DNA of 64,000 nt from Nymphaea colorata (Eukaryota; Streptophyta; Magnoliopsida; Nymphaeales; Nymphaeaceae). The translations under genes were made by a program, and so were the position numbers. The notes under the pieces are model-generated. The model searched no databases, was not told where the DNA came from, and saw only the letters and a program-made list of their open reading frames with translations. The stretch is from assembly GCF_008831285.2 (NCBI RefSeq), contig NC_045144.1:5140268-5204267 (forward strand). The letters run 5' to 3'. Positions 55,660-64,000 of this stretch are shown one piece after another. Numbering within the stretch: the first letter of the stretch is position 1; the number at the start of each line of letters is the position of its first letter.

Positions 55660-57011
55660 ATCTTCTTTTGGTTGAAAGACCGACCATCATCTAGGAGGAT
55701 TGTTCATCCATTTTGAGATGCTGGTACATCTTTTGTCCAACTAATGTTTCGCGGTCATCCTAGAAATTGTTTGGACTTACTCCGTATGGAAGGGCATACA
55801 TATATGAGACTGTGTAACATTCTAAGGGATAGAAATTTGTTGGAGGATGCTCATGACATTACTATAGAAGAACAAGTAGCTATATTGCTTTTGACAATTG
55901 GACATAATGAACGGAATCGTGCTGTTCAAAATACGTTTCAACATTCCGGACAAACAATAAGTAAATATGTCAGGCTAGTGCTACGAGCGATATGTATACT
56001 GGGTAAGGATTACGTTCGCCGGCCCAATGATTAGATGATGTCAGCACATATTCGACATTCTAAACGATTCTTTCCATATTTTGAGGTAATTTCATCATCT
56101 TGAACTCAACATGACACATACAACATGACAAACTACAACATGACTAACTAGTTGCCTTGTCATATAGAATTGTTTAGGAGCAATCGATGGCACACATATA
56201 GCTGCTTGGGTCCCTTTTTCAGATCAAGCAAGGTTTCGCAATAGAAAAGGTTTCGTTTCTCAAAACGTCATGGCTGTAGTCGGCCTAGATACTAGATTCC
56301 ACTACGTTTTGGCTGGATGGGAAGGAAGTGCAACAGACTCAAGAGTATTGTACAATGCACTAGATCATGAAACAGACCCATTTGTTGTCCCAGAAGGTAC
56401 GTAGTTCCACCAACCAGTTCAGTCTTTTATTAAGAAGCATGTATGAATGTATAAATAAATTGTGTTCAATTGTAGGCAAATTTTATCTGGCTGATGGGGG
56501 GTATCCAAACATTGTTGGTTTGCTTACACCTTATCGAGGACATCGTTATCATATGTCCGAGTTTAACACTCGGGGAGCACGGTCACCTAGAACAGAAGAA
56601 GAATTATTCAACCATAGGCATTCATCACTCCAAAATACAGTAGAAAGAACTTTCGGCATGTTGAAAGGTCGTTTTCCAATATTGAAAATGCAAGTTCAGT
56701 ACCCTTTTCAAAAACAAGCTCAAATTGTTCTTGCTACATGTGTACTGCACAACTTCATAATTGAACACAATCCAAATGCCGAGGAATTTGATGATGAATA
56801 TGCACCTTCGATTGATAACTTCGTCTTAAGCGAACCTAAAATTGCAAGCCAAACACATCAGCGAGGAAGCAACAATGCTTTGAGAGCAGCTATATCATCT
56901 CAAATGTTTACAAATTATCAATTGAATAGTAAGTTTGTTTATAAATGTTGACAACTTCTTCAGTTTGATTGTCTGACATTTGTTTTCTTTTCAACAGGAC
57001 AACGAAGATGA
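55660..57011 (+). pseudogene. Harbinger DDE transposase gene
   Basis: Reading frame DRPSSRRIVHPF*DAGTSFV then MFRGHPRNCLDLLRMEGHTY, IEEQVAILLLTIGHNERNR (helix-turn-helix part). Introns with GT/AG: 56086-56167, 56397-56475, 56929-56997. Catalytic motifs of DDE_Tnp_4: GAIDGTHI (first Asp), GSATDSRVL (second Asp), VERTFGMLKGRFP (Glu), with FYLADGGYP between. Stops at 55714-55716 (HPF*DAG, probably from CGA Arg) and 56032-56034 (PND*MM) break it. It would end LNRQRR at 57009-57011. Confidence 0.92.
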
Positions 57012-57232
57012 TGTCCCGCCAAAAGTACTATGTTGTTTTCGAAGGACGTGAGCGAGGCATATATGACAGCTGGGAGCGGTGCCAACCATTAGTCTATCGG
57101 TACAAGGGTGCCATCTTCAGATCGTTTGATTCATTAGAAGTAGCAGAAAATCACATGCATGAGTATCTCCAGAACAAGTATGGTGTGCAAGTACGCAGGT
57201 CTCCACTCATTGAAGATGTCATCGCAAAGTAA
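57008..57232 (+). CDS. Small ORF with RNase H1 N-terminal / viroplasmin-like domain
   Basis: MMSRQKYYVVFEGRERGIYD, SWERCQPLVYRYKGAIFRSF, DSLEVAENHMHEYLQNKYG: the compact hybrid/dsRNA-binding domain seen at the N-terminus of eukaryotic RNase H1 and in caulimovirus viroplasmin (pattern YYVV..GR..GIY.SW..C...V..YKGA.F.SF.S...AE). About 74 codons, no stop, no RNase H catalytic domain after it. ATG at 57008 and 57011 overlap the TGA that ends the transposase in the spliced frame; both share the exon beginning at 56998. It may be a separate product by reinitiation or fused by alternative splicing. Role in transposition unknown. Confidence 0.75.
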   Translation: MMSRQKYYVVFEGRERGIYDSWERCQPLVYRYKGAIFRSFDSLEVAENHMHEYLQNKYGVQVRRSPLIEDVIAK

Positions 57233-58057
57233 GATATAGAAGACACGAAGTTTGAAGAACGAAAGTGCAGCCAGAAATGTTGGATTACTTGTTTTGTGAT
57301 TACATGTTTTCTTTGTTGGATATGTACTCATTAAACTTTTTTTTTTCTTCTTAATAGAAAGTACACCCTTTTGTGGATTCGTACTCATGTAACTTTTGTG
57401 GACAATTTTCGTTTAATGCTTTTGGGAACAAATATATAACTTTTGCAGTTGTAGATTAAGTTAAGAAGGTGCTTTCTGTTGTAATGTGTTGCTGGATATT
57501 TCTTTTTGGTTTTTGTTACATATATCGTGTGAATAGCCGTCTCTTAATGAACTGGCTGTATGGTGATTTGTTTTGGGATGATTGATGAAGAAATATGTGG
57601 GTTCTGCAGTCCATTTTTTGTTTATTGGTTTTGGCTTGGTGGTGGTTCCATAAGGTGATGATCTTTCTCGTTTGGTGGTGTGCTTGGGTAATCTCTACAT
57701 ATAAGAATCGGTGATGAGGTGATGATCTTTCTCGTTAGATGTTTCGGCTTCTTGACACAAGCTTTTGTGGCATTTATTTGAGTGGTGATCTTTTGTTGTT
57801 TTGTAAGCATTCCTTCTCCTTCCAACGTCAGATTGGGGAGGAGAAAAAAAAACAACATTTTCCAGGTTAAATTTTTCCTGTGCATCAAACATGGTTAAAT
57901 TTACCACGTTAAATTCTTCATGTTCATCAAACAGGGTTAAATTTACCATGTTAAATCTCACCCGACAATCAAACAGGGCCTTGTTTTGGAAGAGGGTGAA
58001 ATTTCATCCACTAAATTTTTCTAGAAAAATTTACCTTGGTAAACTTACCGCGTTAAA
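57233..58057 (+). other. Harbinger 3' region
   Basis: Non-coding; T-rich 3' UTR-like sequence, then subterminal repeats at 57885-57980 (ATCAAACATGGTTAAATTTA and variants) ahead of the right terminus. No gene. Confidence 0.6.
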
Positions 58058-58082
58058 TTTCACCCGCCCATCAAACGGGCCC
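58058..58082 (-). repeat. Right terminal inverted repeat of Harbinger element
   Basis: Exact inverse of the left end, followed by TTA (58083-58085). Confidence 0.97.
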
Positions 58083-58085
58083 TTA

Positions 58086-60147
58086 GGGGCCATTTCTATA
58101 CCTGTAATGGGGTTTGTGTTTCAAACCCACTTTGAGGGAATTTAGACGACAGTTATGGCATGTTTCTTCACAATGCTTGGCGTGCATTTGTTGAGCATCA
58201 TTCTTTACATTTCGGTGACTTTCTTGTTTTCTGATATGATGGTGATATGAAATTTGATGTTAAAATATTTGATAGAAGTGGATGTGAGAAAATTTGTTTC
58301 AAACCAATTCAAATGAATGACAAGAAATTCATCCCATGTAATCCAAAGAAGAGTGTCTCTCAATCAGATGGTTATATGTGCGACCCTGAACTATCAAGAA
58401 GTGAATGTGCTGAGGAGGTTACCCAGGACAGTTGTCAAAGGTCGAGGGAAAAATGTAATTCTTTCACGAATTTTGTAGTTAAGTTATAAGTTTAAAGTAA
58501 TTAAAAGCTGTTAAATTTCTGCTTCATCTATATTTGTAATTTGAAACCATATGTTATTATATGTCATTTATGATACTGTAAAAAAACGCAAGGTACATTA
58601 AGAAAAAAGGATAAAACAAAGAAAGAAATGAAACGACAGAAGGGGAAGTGAAAGTGAACAATGTCAAAAGAAAGTTCCCCGTTCTAAGTAAGTGAAGCTT
58701 CATACCAGATTCACCAAATTTCTACCAAATGGGAATCTGATTGGGATTTGGACTCATCCTGCCAGGTTCTCATACTTGGATGAATAACTGTAGATTGAAT
58801 GCTGATTAAACATTTATACCTATCCTATACACTTGTTGGATTTGATCTTGAACTAAACATTAAGGATGCCAGCATTTCCACCTCATTGTCAGTCGTATGG
58901 ATAATTAAGATTTTACATGTTTGTAGTTCCAAATTATCTAATTGGAGACTAACAAGAATGAACATTCTATTGCTGATTAGAGACTAACAAGAAACTATGT
59001 GACCGTAGCAACTGGTGGTTCACATGCACTTGCTGCTGATTGGAGACTAACAAGAATGAGCATTTTACTGCTGATTGGAGACTAACAAGAAACTATGTGA
59101 CCGTAGCAACTGGTGGTTCCACATTAAAAAAGTCGGATGTTCAGAGAACAGAATTGTACTCCTGCCAACTTGAAAAAGGAGATGATTCCGCTCTTACACA
59201 AACTTGAAAGATTAACATCCCAACCTGTTTTTCTGTGCTGGATTATCTAGGAAAATGCAAGAATGTCTAATAAGCCAACGGATAATGAAGAAAACTAGAA
59301 ATCAAGAAGATTCAAGTAGTACTTCTCATCCAGCTGCTAAGCACTGACAATTCTCATCTAATCTCCAAGGATTTAGCGCACATTCTTATATGCAAATCCC
59401 AACAAAGCTGCTGAGTTTTTGTGATTACTCATGTCCTCTGTGCCAGAAGTAAATAAGTGCAGAAGTTCAGAGAACTTGTGGCAGCTACTTGGAGATTTTT
59501 AATGTCTATTTTGGATGGCCGCATTTCACAACCATCCATTTTTGAATCACCTGAAAATCCTATAAGCAAGTAAAGTTCCAGCATATTGCATGTAAGAATT
59601 AATCCTAATGAAATCAATCTGCATGCGTATCTGAACTGAACTACATGATAAATTAGTTTTAGTTAATAGAACATGTATCTATGAGAATTTATAGCTTACA
59701 CATTGGCTTGCATATATGAGCTTTTCTTGATCCTGATTAGGATTTAGGTGTCAATCATTCATGCATAAGATCTGTTGCCATTATCATAATCATAATCACA
59801 TAGACAATAATTTACTGTATAATGAAAATCATTCACTCCCAACTATCCTCCTCATCAATCGACAAGAACTTGTTTCATTATCAGTATTACACACAACTCG
59901 AATGAACCCAAGCAAATTGGCTCATCCATTCACCGGCAACGTTTACACTTCTAAACGTTTCTACGATGAAGTGTTTCACCATGGACAAGCTCATGTTAGT
60001 TCCATCTCTTAGAATTAAGTGCCACGGGAATGAGTCAGCCTACAGCACTGTTGCTTCATGAACGTGTACTGATTTTATTTGCTAATACATATCAAGAGCT
60101 ATTTTTTGGTTGAACAGAGTTGCAGCAGAGAGCCATGCTCTCTCGAC
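58086..60147. other. Intergenic DNA, no gene
   Basis: A plus-strand frame at 58247-58489 (80 codons) has no recognised domain. A 98-bp tandem duplication is at 58941-59119. The rest shows no feature. Confidence 0.5.
58941..59119. repeat. 98-bp tandem duplication
   Basis: ATTGGAGACTAACAAGAATG recurs at 58941 and 59039, and CCGTAGCAACTGGTGGTTC in both copies. A shorter GCTGATTGGAGACTAACAAG sub-repeat occurs four times. Confidence 0.9.
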
Positions 60148-60373
60148 TCAACCAACTTGAACACCAACTGAATTTTCCTTTTTTCCTTTGCACTTTGTCT
60201 CTCCTTCATCATGTGAAGCCAGAGACTCCTGAAGCATGCGTCCAAAAGAAGCTTTAGCAGGATCTCCAGATGACAATTGAGTAGGAAGCTCAGCAATAAG
60301 TTGCTCCATCTCTTTTCCGTTCCCTCACAACACGATGTACAGTCCCAAGATGATAAATCCAGCAGCAAGCACA
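60148..60373 (-). pseudogene. WAT1-related transporter, last exon
   Basis: After a TTTCAG acceptor the minus strand reads VLAAGFIILGLYIVL*GNGK, then EMEQLIAELPTQLSSGDP and a hydrophilic tail to a TGA at 60148-60150. WAT1-related proteins end in a membrane helix with GLY.VLWGK.KE; here the Trp codon TGG has become TGA. The matching upstream exons lie at 62950-63441 on the same strand, so this is the 3' end of one gene split by retroelements. Confidence 0.72.
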
Positions 60374-60456
60374 CTGAAACCACAATTAGATCGTACATTA
60401 AAAAGTTTGGAGGGTCATATCAGATGTTATCAGGTATGAATTGTTGTTCTAACTCC

Positions 60457-61058
60457 TGTTGTGGAGGAGCTCGTGGAAACGTGTGTAAGTGTGAGTGCGT
60501 GAAGGAGCTCGTGGGTACGTGAGTTCCATCGGTTCCAAATCATGGGTAGGTAAAACAAATGGAGAAATTGGTGGGAGTGAAAAGTGGAGACGTGAGGAGA
60601 ACTTGTGAATGTGTGTGCGGTTCCCAAGATCATGGGCGATGGAGAAAATGGTGCGAGACTTGAGGGCTGAAATGAAGGAGATCATGGGAGTGACCAGCGG
60701 TTACTAAGTTGAGGGCTGAAATGGAGGAGATCATGGAATGACCAGCAGTTATTAGCGTGAGGATCAAGTTTTTGTTTTTCTATATATAGTTGTTAGAGAA
60801 AGTTGAATGAAGTACGCCTAAAAGAAGAAAGATTTTTTTTCCCTTAAACCTCTTCCCTCTACTTGTGAAGTCCCCTCTCATTCTTTACTCTCTCTCTCCT
60901 GCCGTTTCCTTACTCCCTCTCCCCCTTGTCGTGTACTCTTTGCCCTGTCGCACTCTGCATCCCTCTCCTTGGTGTGTTGCAGCCTACAGTCACCTCTCCT
61001 CATTTTGCCGTTACCAAAAGGGAGGTGATTGAGTATGAATCAAGGGAGTGCGCCAACA
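60457..61058 (+). repeat. Copia-2 5' LTR
   Basis: TGTTGTGGAG ... CGCCAACA: inverted TGTTG/CAACA ends, 602 bp, directly followed by the primer site. Includes a tandem repeat (GAGGGCTGAAATG.AGGAGATCATGG at 60662 and 60711) and TATATATAG at 60781. The left boundary is inferred from the end motif; no second LTR is available. Confidence 0.72.
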
Positions 61059-61060
61059 TT

Positions 61061-61072
61061 TGGTATCAGAGC
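61061..61072 (+). promoter_or_regulatory. Copia-2 primer-binding site
   Basis: TGGTATCAGAGC, the initiator tRNA-Met type, two bases after the LTR. Confidence 0.9.
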
Positions 61073-61110
61073 TTCCAGGTTGTATCCCAAAGCGCCCTCG
61101 ATTCAAGCCT

Positions 61111-61833
61111 ATGTCGATCATCACAAATGAGGCAGCGCGGGAGATTGTCAGTGGGACGTTCCTGTATCCGCTGCTCACGACGACCAACTACACCAGCTGG
61201 GTGATTAGGGTCCAAGCCATGATAGAAGATCAAGGCGTCTGGAAGGCAATCGAGCCGACGGCCAGTGTGGCTGTCAACACGAGGAAGGACAAGAAGGCGA
61301 GGTCGCATCTTCTCCAAGCCCTCCCAGAGGATCTCCTAATGCAAGTGGCAAAGAAGGCGACGACAAAGGAGGTCTGGGATTGCCTCAAGACGAGATTCGT
61401 CGGGGCAGATCGCGTGAGGAATGCGCGCTTGCAAACCTTGAAGAGTGACTTTGATGCCATGAGAATGCAGGAAGGAGAGACGTTGGATCAGTATGCGGGC
61501 AGACTCACCAGCATGTCCGTCAAGTATGCCAACTTGGGGGGAACCCTGAGCGACGCTGCCCTGGTGAAGAAGCTGTTTGACACCATTCCAAATCGGTTTC
61601 TCAGCGTAATCGCCAGCATAGAGTAGTTTTGCGACCTCAACACTATGTTGTTTGAAGAGGCTGTGGGACAACTCAAGACCTACGAAGAACGCTCGCGTCC
61701 CCGAGCATTTGGTACCGGTAGCAACGGTGATGCTCAACTACTTCTCACTCAGGCTGAGTGGGAGGCACGACAGATGAGAAGCGGCAGCGACCCATCATTG
61801 ACCCAAAAGGAGAGGACTCACGGGGAAGGAGCG
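61111..61833 (+). pseudogene. Copia-2 gag, truncated
   Basis: MSIITNEAAREIVSGTF opens the frame; TNYTSWVIRVQAMIEDQGVW and VWDCLKTRFVGADRVRNARL are the UBN2/gag core, LDQYAGRLTSMSVKYANLGG follows. TAG at 61624-61626 interrupts it; the frame continues in 61645-61833 to about RTHGEG, where the Gypsy LTR cuts in. The zinc knuckle and pol are lost. G+C is clearly higher than in the first Copia element, so it is a different family. Confidence 0.88.
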
Positions 61834-62948
61834 TGTTTGCATCCCAAAATTTTATTGGTTTTGGAGTGCTTCAAAAAAATTGAGTTTTGTTTGGAAATAA
61901 GAAAGAAAAGGGACTCGCCCATCGGTATGAGTATCGACCGTTCCTGGTGCCTTTACCCGGGGAAATCAACCCAAGGGCTATGTTTATCATTGATGCATTT
62001 CGTTTTAACTTAAACATCTTTTTGATTCTATATGCGGTGTAGAAAATATTGAAAGTTTGATGTTTCAAACTTTTGAAAAGATTCTTCAAGAGTTGCTTGA
62101 AAATGTGAAATGTTTTGAAGAAAAAGTGTAACTAGTAAATATCATTTGAAAAACTTGTGAAATCATTTTGAAATCACTTTAGTGTTCTCTTAAGACTTTA
62201 GGTAGGTTTGAGATTTTGCTCTAATTCGGTTACCACTTAGCTAGAGCTCAATCCCATCTTGCTTAAGTTCTTTTGGAGAGGTGCTTGTGATCATAAGTGA
62301 ATAAAGTGGGTGAGAATGCATGGATGCATTTATCCTATATGATTGAAAGAATATAAAACATTCCTACCACAACATTCATCTAAAGTCATTCCTACCACAA
62401 CATACATCTAAGATTTCGTTGTTATAATTATTACATATAAGAAGGAAAAGTTTTTTTTTTTTTTTGAAAAGGGATAGGGATTGTAGACCATCAAGCATGA
62501 TTCCAATATTGGGTCATTACTTGGTTTGTGGTCTTAATGAAGTTGGTAAATGGAAAGTTCATGAGAGGAGAATATTAAAAAGAATACAAGAGATAAAACA
62601 CTCTTATGAAAAGATAGAGAGAGAAATAGAGAAAGACATGCATACATGTGTACATACCATCACATATACCCATATATGAAAGCTTAAGAGAAAAAGATGT
62701 ATTGATTTGAAGAGAAAGAGAGATTTTAGAGGAAAAGAAAATATCATATGTATATATGAGTATGAGAAACTTTATAAGAGAAGATATTTGTCTTGTAAAG
62801 AGGAATAAATATTTGAAAGAGAAGAAACGGAGTACATGTACATACGTATTCATGTACATATGAAAATTTATAAAATGGAAAGTGAAAGCAAGTAGAGAGT
62901 TAAATGAGAAAGGGAGGAAAAAAGGCATACAACGTAGAGGCAGTGATA
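61834..62948 (-). repeat. Truncated LTR of the G2 family
   Basis: Starts TGTTTGCATCCCAAAATTTTATTGG and follows the left third of the G2 LTR (GGACTCGCCCATCGGTATGAG, TTGATGCATTTCGTTTTAA, later GACCATCAAGCATGA). It stops near 62948 where WAT1 exon sequence begins, so the right two-thirds are deleted. Inserted into Copia-2 gag. Frames inside are not genes. Confidence 0.88.
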
Positions 62949-62949
62949 G

Positions 62950-63092
62950 ATTAACATCCCAACGGATCTTCCATGCAGATGCATCTCTCTCAGTAATGGC
63001 TGCAATGCATGTGCACTAGACGGCTGCAATCAGATTGAGTAATGCAGTGCTCGTATACGGGTGTGGGTACCTCTCTCTCATCTTCGCATGTC
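62950..63092 (-). pseudogene. WAT1-related transporter exon (YPHPY exon)
   Basis: Minus strand: KMRERYPHPYTSTALLNLIA, then AV*CTCIAAITERDASAWKI and RWDVNL. Paralogue of 11590-11752 with a TAG where the family has a Gln codon (AIQS). Truncated at its 3' side by the LTR. Confidence 0.75.
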
Positions 63093-63225
63093 ATTAGAGA
63101 TCAATTTAATTAAACAATTATGTTAATTAATTCTATTCTTGTTAGAAGAAAAAGTGGAAGACAATTGATTTGGTGGATATGCTTAAGGGAGTAGTAATTT
63201 AGTACCTAGATGATGAACCATATGG

Positions 63226-63441
63226 CTATGCACAAAGTGCTGGCTGAGCCAAGAGCGAGCCCAGCGCTAGGTTGCCCAGCTCCGGTGACCCTGCATGCAG
63301 GCGCAGCAGGTGGGCATGAATGGACCAGAGCTGGAGTCTTGCGCCCTTGCAGAAGGTGAGTAGCGCAGCTCCAGCCATCCCTATGAAGGTCCCAATCACC
63401 TTCGCCTGGCATGCTCGGCTCCTCATTTGTAGATTCTCCAA
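63226..63441 (-). pseudogene. WAT1-related transporter exon (upstream exon)
   Basis: Minus strand: ENLQMRSRACQAKVIGTFIG, then MAGAALLTFCKGARLQLWSI. Family proteins read EK..IRS..GQAKVIGT...V.GA.LLTFYKGP...LW between membrane helices five and six. It lies just upstream of the 62950 exon in the correct order. The later part (HLLRLHAGSPELG) is less conserved. Confidence 0.75.
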
Positions 63442-64000
63442 TGTGTTTCAAATCGTGGCCCCATTCTGCTCAGAACACCATGCATAAACCAAAACTAAAA
63501 CAAACTTCATATAAAGCATATGAAGGTTCAAATGTTTTACATTTGGATGCTTTTAGTATGTAACTGTTTCGTGAATCTGCCTAAAACAAATTGTTTTATT
63601 TACCAAACGAGCCCTGATAGTTCTACAATGTTATATTATAATCTCATATCACTTTATTTTTCAATTTTTTATCAATTTAAAATATTTCTCAATTGTTCTA
63701 AAAAATAGGAAATAATAAAAAACTTGTATCTTGGGGCAGAACATATGTAACCTAAGAATTTTTTTTCCAATTTTTCTGTTGTTGTTGTTTTTTTTTTTTT
63801 TTTTTGGGAGGTTGGATGAAGGTGCTTAGCTTCGGACCAAGAAGCTGATCTGGGATCCTAGTTTTTATATGAGAACCATGACGGCATTTGTTTACTTCAA
63901 ATTTCAGATAAGATCACTAAGAGGTTTTGGCCACACACCAAGGATCAGAGCTGGTAGGCAACCAGTCTTTGTACAAAGACAACCATAAGCCTAACAAGAC
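63442..64000. other. Intergenic / possible intron, no feature seen
   Basis: T-rich runs (63783-63805), no recognisable exon. Could hold further WAT1 introns. Confidence 0.45.

Larger units (their letters stand above)
52482..58082 (+). mobile_element. PIF/Harbinger DNA transposon, full length
   Basis: 5.6-kb element with perfect 25-bp terminal inverted repeats (first bases GGGCCCGTTTGATGGGCGGG; 52482-52506 and 58058-58082) and flanking TTA on both sides. Subterminal repeats: GGTGAAATTTCACCCG types on the left, ATCAAACAGGG / GTTAAATTTACC on the right. It carries a Myb/SANT-like gene, a DDE_Tnp_4 transposase gene with introns, and a third small ORF, all on the plus strand. Coding lesions are few: one frameshift and two stops. 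Confidence 0.96.
60457..61833 (+). mobile_element. Second Ty1/Copia element, 5' part only
   Basis: LTR 60457-61058, primer site and part of gag, ending abruptly where a Gypsy LTR begins at 61834. The rest of the element is absent from the window. It lies within an intron of the WAT1-related gene, in opposite orientation. Confidence 0.85.

Noticed and set aside
57008-57232. Interpretation as an endogenous caulimovirus fragment
   Set aside because: Only the viroplasmin-like fold is present; no reverse transcriptase, coat or movement-type sequence nearby. The same fold occurs in cellular RNase H1, and the ORF shares an exon with the transposase.
58247-58489. 80-codon plus-strand ORF with many Cys/Lys
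   Set aside because: No domain recognised; isolated, with no splice or promoter context.

Overview
This window is repeat-rich nuclear DNA from a flowering plant. I see no intact single-copy host gene. The evidence is plant-type LTR retrotransposons of both the Ty1/Copia and Ty3/Gypsy (Tat-lineage) superfamilies, a PIF/Harbinger DNA transposon, short non-autonomous DNA elements, many AT and GA/CT microsatellites, and intron-bearing fragments of typical plant gene families. The families are glycolate/2-hydroxy-acid oxidase, fatty acyl-CoA reductase, WAT1/EamA transporter and a fasciclin-like protein. Species cannot be named from the sequence.

Layout. 1-11047: a minus-strand Tat-lineage Gypsy element (G1), cut by the window edge, reading LTR, PMD-like ORF1, gag, protease, RT, double RNase H and a deleted integrase. 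11048-16979: degraded intergenic DNA with one WAT1 exon and the ends of CACTA- and hAT-like elements. 16980-28833 and 29040-49790: two tandem copies of one ancestral segment, each with a fatty acyl-CoA reductase exon followed by glycolate oxidase exons. Copy 1 was split by a Copia element (18518-23907) and a Harbinger-type MITE (27209-28363). Copy 2 was split by a 15.4-kb Tat element, G2 (30495-45913). Each copy serves as the empty site for the other's insertions, so all three insertions came after the duplication.

49791-52481: a fasciclin-like exon, GC-rich and CT-rich repeats, a foldback element with long arms, and a long TA array. 52482-58082: a complete-length PIF/Harbinger transposon with perfect 25-bp terminal inverted repeats and a TTA target duplication. 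It carries a Myb/SANT-like gene, a split DDE transposase gene and a third small ORF of the RNase H1 N-terminal (viroplasmin-like) fold, whose start codon overlaps the transposase stop. This three-gene arrangement is the most unusual feature of the window. 58086-64000: a decayed minus-strand WAT1-related transporter gene invaded by a second Copia element, which is itself invaded by an LTR of the G2 family.

How the parts relate. G1 and G2 are relatives with complementary defects: G1 lost the integrase core and the middle of ORF1, G2 lost the gag core. The Harbinger element and the MITE share terminal architecture and 3-bp duplications, so the former (or a relative) could have mobilised the latter. 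Nearly every coding region carries stops, frameshifts or deletions, many of them C-to-T type. The small Harbinger ORF at 57008-57232 is the clearest undamaged reading frame with a recognisable domain.
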